This document shows, piece after piece, positions 5,323 to 5,503 of a DNA stretch of 5,503 nucleotides. Each line of letters opens with the position of its first letter. Position 1 is the first letter of the stretch. This DNA comes from Akkermansiaceae bacterium UBA1518 (lineage in GTDB: Bacteria > Verrucomicrobiota > Verrucomicrobiia > Verrucomicrobiales > Akkermansiaceae). The position numbers and the translations under genes were made by a program. The notes beneath the pieces were generated by a model. That model was not told where the DNA came from, did no database searches, and was given only the letters and a program-made list of their open reading frames with translations. The stretch lies in NCBI GenBank assembly GCA_002323895.1, contig DCQM01000005.1, forward strand, positions 1 through 5,503. Reading direction: 5' to 3'.

Positions 5323-5503
5323 TCATTCAGTGCCCACCCAGCCCGCGTGAAAGCCGTAGGGCACTCTACAGGGCATGATAATGGTGGCGACGGGGCCTGC
5401 ACTGATGTCTCGTGCATCGATAATCTGGCACTCACTCTGATTTTCCGCCTCGTCGTGGACAAAACACACCAGATAACCATCATCCTCTAAATCGCCGCCC
5501 ACC
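5323..5503 (-). CDS. carotenoid oxygenase (RPE65/CCD family), C-terminal fragment, 5' end outside window
   Basis: Reading the minus strand from 5502, an uninterrupted frame of 59 codons runs to TGA 5323-5325. It begins VGGDLEDDGYLVCFVHDEAE, continues through QIIDARD and AGPVATIIMP, and ends RVPYGFHAGWVGTE. This matches the C-terminus of RPE65-type carotenoid and lignostilbene cleavage dioxygenases. There, EDDGYL is followed by a D-A-R/E-D strand and by (V)P-x-GFH-G/A-x-W, whose histidine is the fourth iron ligand; here it is the CAC codon at 5347-5349. The family cleaves carbon-carbon double bonds of carotenoids, apocarotenoids or stilbenes using Fe(II) and oxygen; which substrate applies cannot be told from the tail. 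The gene is intact at its 3' end and, at about 65% GC in one line counted, belongs to the high-GC background. Confidence 0.88.
   Translation of the reverse strand, partial: VGGDLEDDGYLVCFVHDEAENQSECQIIDARDISAGPVATIIMPCRVPYGFHAGWVGTE

Noticed and set aside
5271..5483. 70-codon minus-strand open frame near the window end, and an apparent frameshift in the carotenoid oxygenase tail
   Set aside because: The adjacent frame, read from 5502, gives the conserved EDDGYL and RVPYGFHAGW segments without interruption to TGA at 5323, so the other frame is a shadow and there is no frameshift.
1..5503. Search for CRISPR repeats, tRNA genes, insertion-sequence ends or attachment sites
   Set aside because: No regularly spaced repeats, tRNA cloverleaf, transposase or integrase frame, or paired terminal repeats were visible. 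Only the 12-nt intergenic motif recurs.

Overview
The window looks like a chromosome segment from a Gram-negative proteobacterium, most likely a gammaproteobacterium. The signs are a Tat signal peptide, a Sec-exported c-type quinohaemoprotein, good Shine-Dalgarno sites and an RPE65-type carotenoid oxygenase. The taxon is inferred; nothing here fixes it. It has two compositional parts. The flanks (about 1-202 and 4780-5503) are GC-richer, roughly 53-65% in the lines I counted by hand. The middle (about 297-4540) is near 44%.

Layout: (1) 1-202, plus strand, the last 66 codons of an unrecognised protein. (2) 297-4505, minus strand, three genes. Read in transcription order they are a quinohaemoprotein dehydrogenase resembling polyvinyl-alcohol dehydrogenase (cytochrome c domain plus PQQ beta-propeller), a MalY/PatB-type PLP enzyme with a Tat signal peptide, and a C-factor/Sniffer-like short-chain dehydrogenase (SDR) with a Sec signal peptide and no catalytic tyrosine. 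The gaps between them are 86 and 79 nt, and both contain the same 12-nt promoter-like motif. (3) 4506-4777, intergenic, with outward-facing candidate promoters. (4) 4778-5278, plus strand, a GNAT-like acetyltransferase. (5) 5323-5503, minus strand, the C-terminal end of a carotenoid oxygenase that continues beyond the window and converges on the GNAT gene.

The most interesting unit is the central trio. All three products appear to be exported, by two different routes: Sec for the haem/PQQ enzyme and the SDR, Tat for the PLP enzyme, which would be folded and cofactor-loaded before export. Together they suggest an undescribed periplasmic oxidation/C-S-lyase or transamination module. The alcohol dehydrogenase would make a carbonyl and pass electrons to a cytochrome, the PLP enzyme would act on an amino acid or amino-group substrate, and the SDR-like protein may be a non-redox partner or hydrolase. 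The substrate cannot be read from the sequence. The lower GC content is consistent with horizontal acquisition of the trio.
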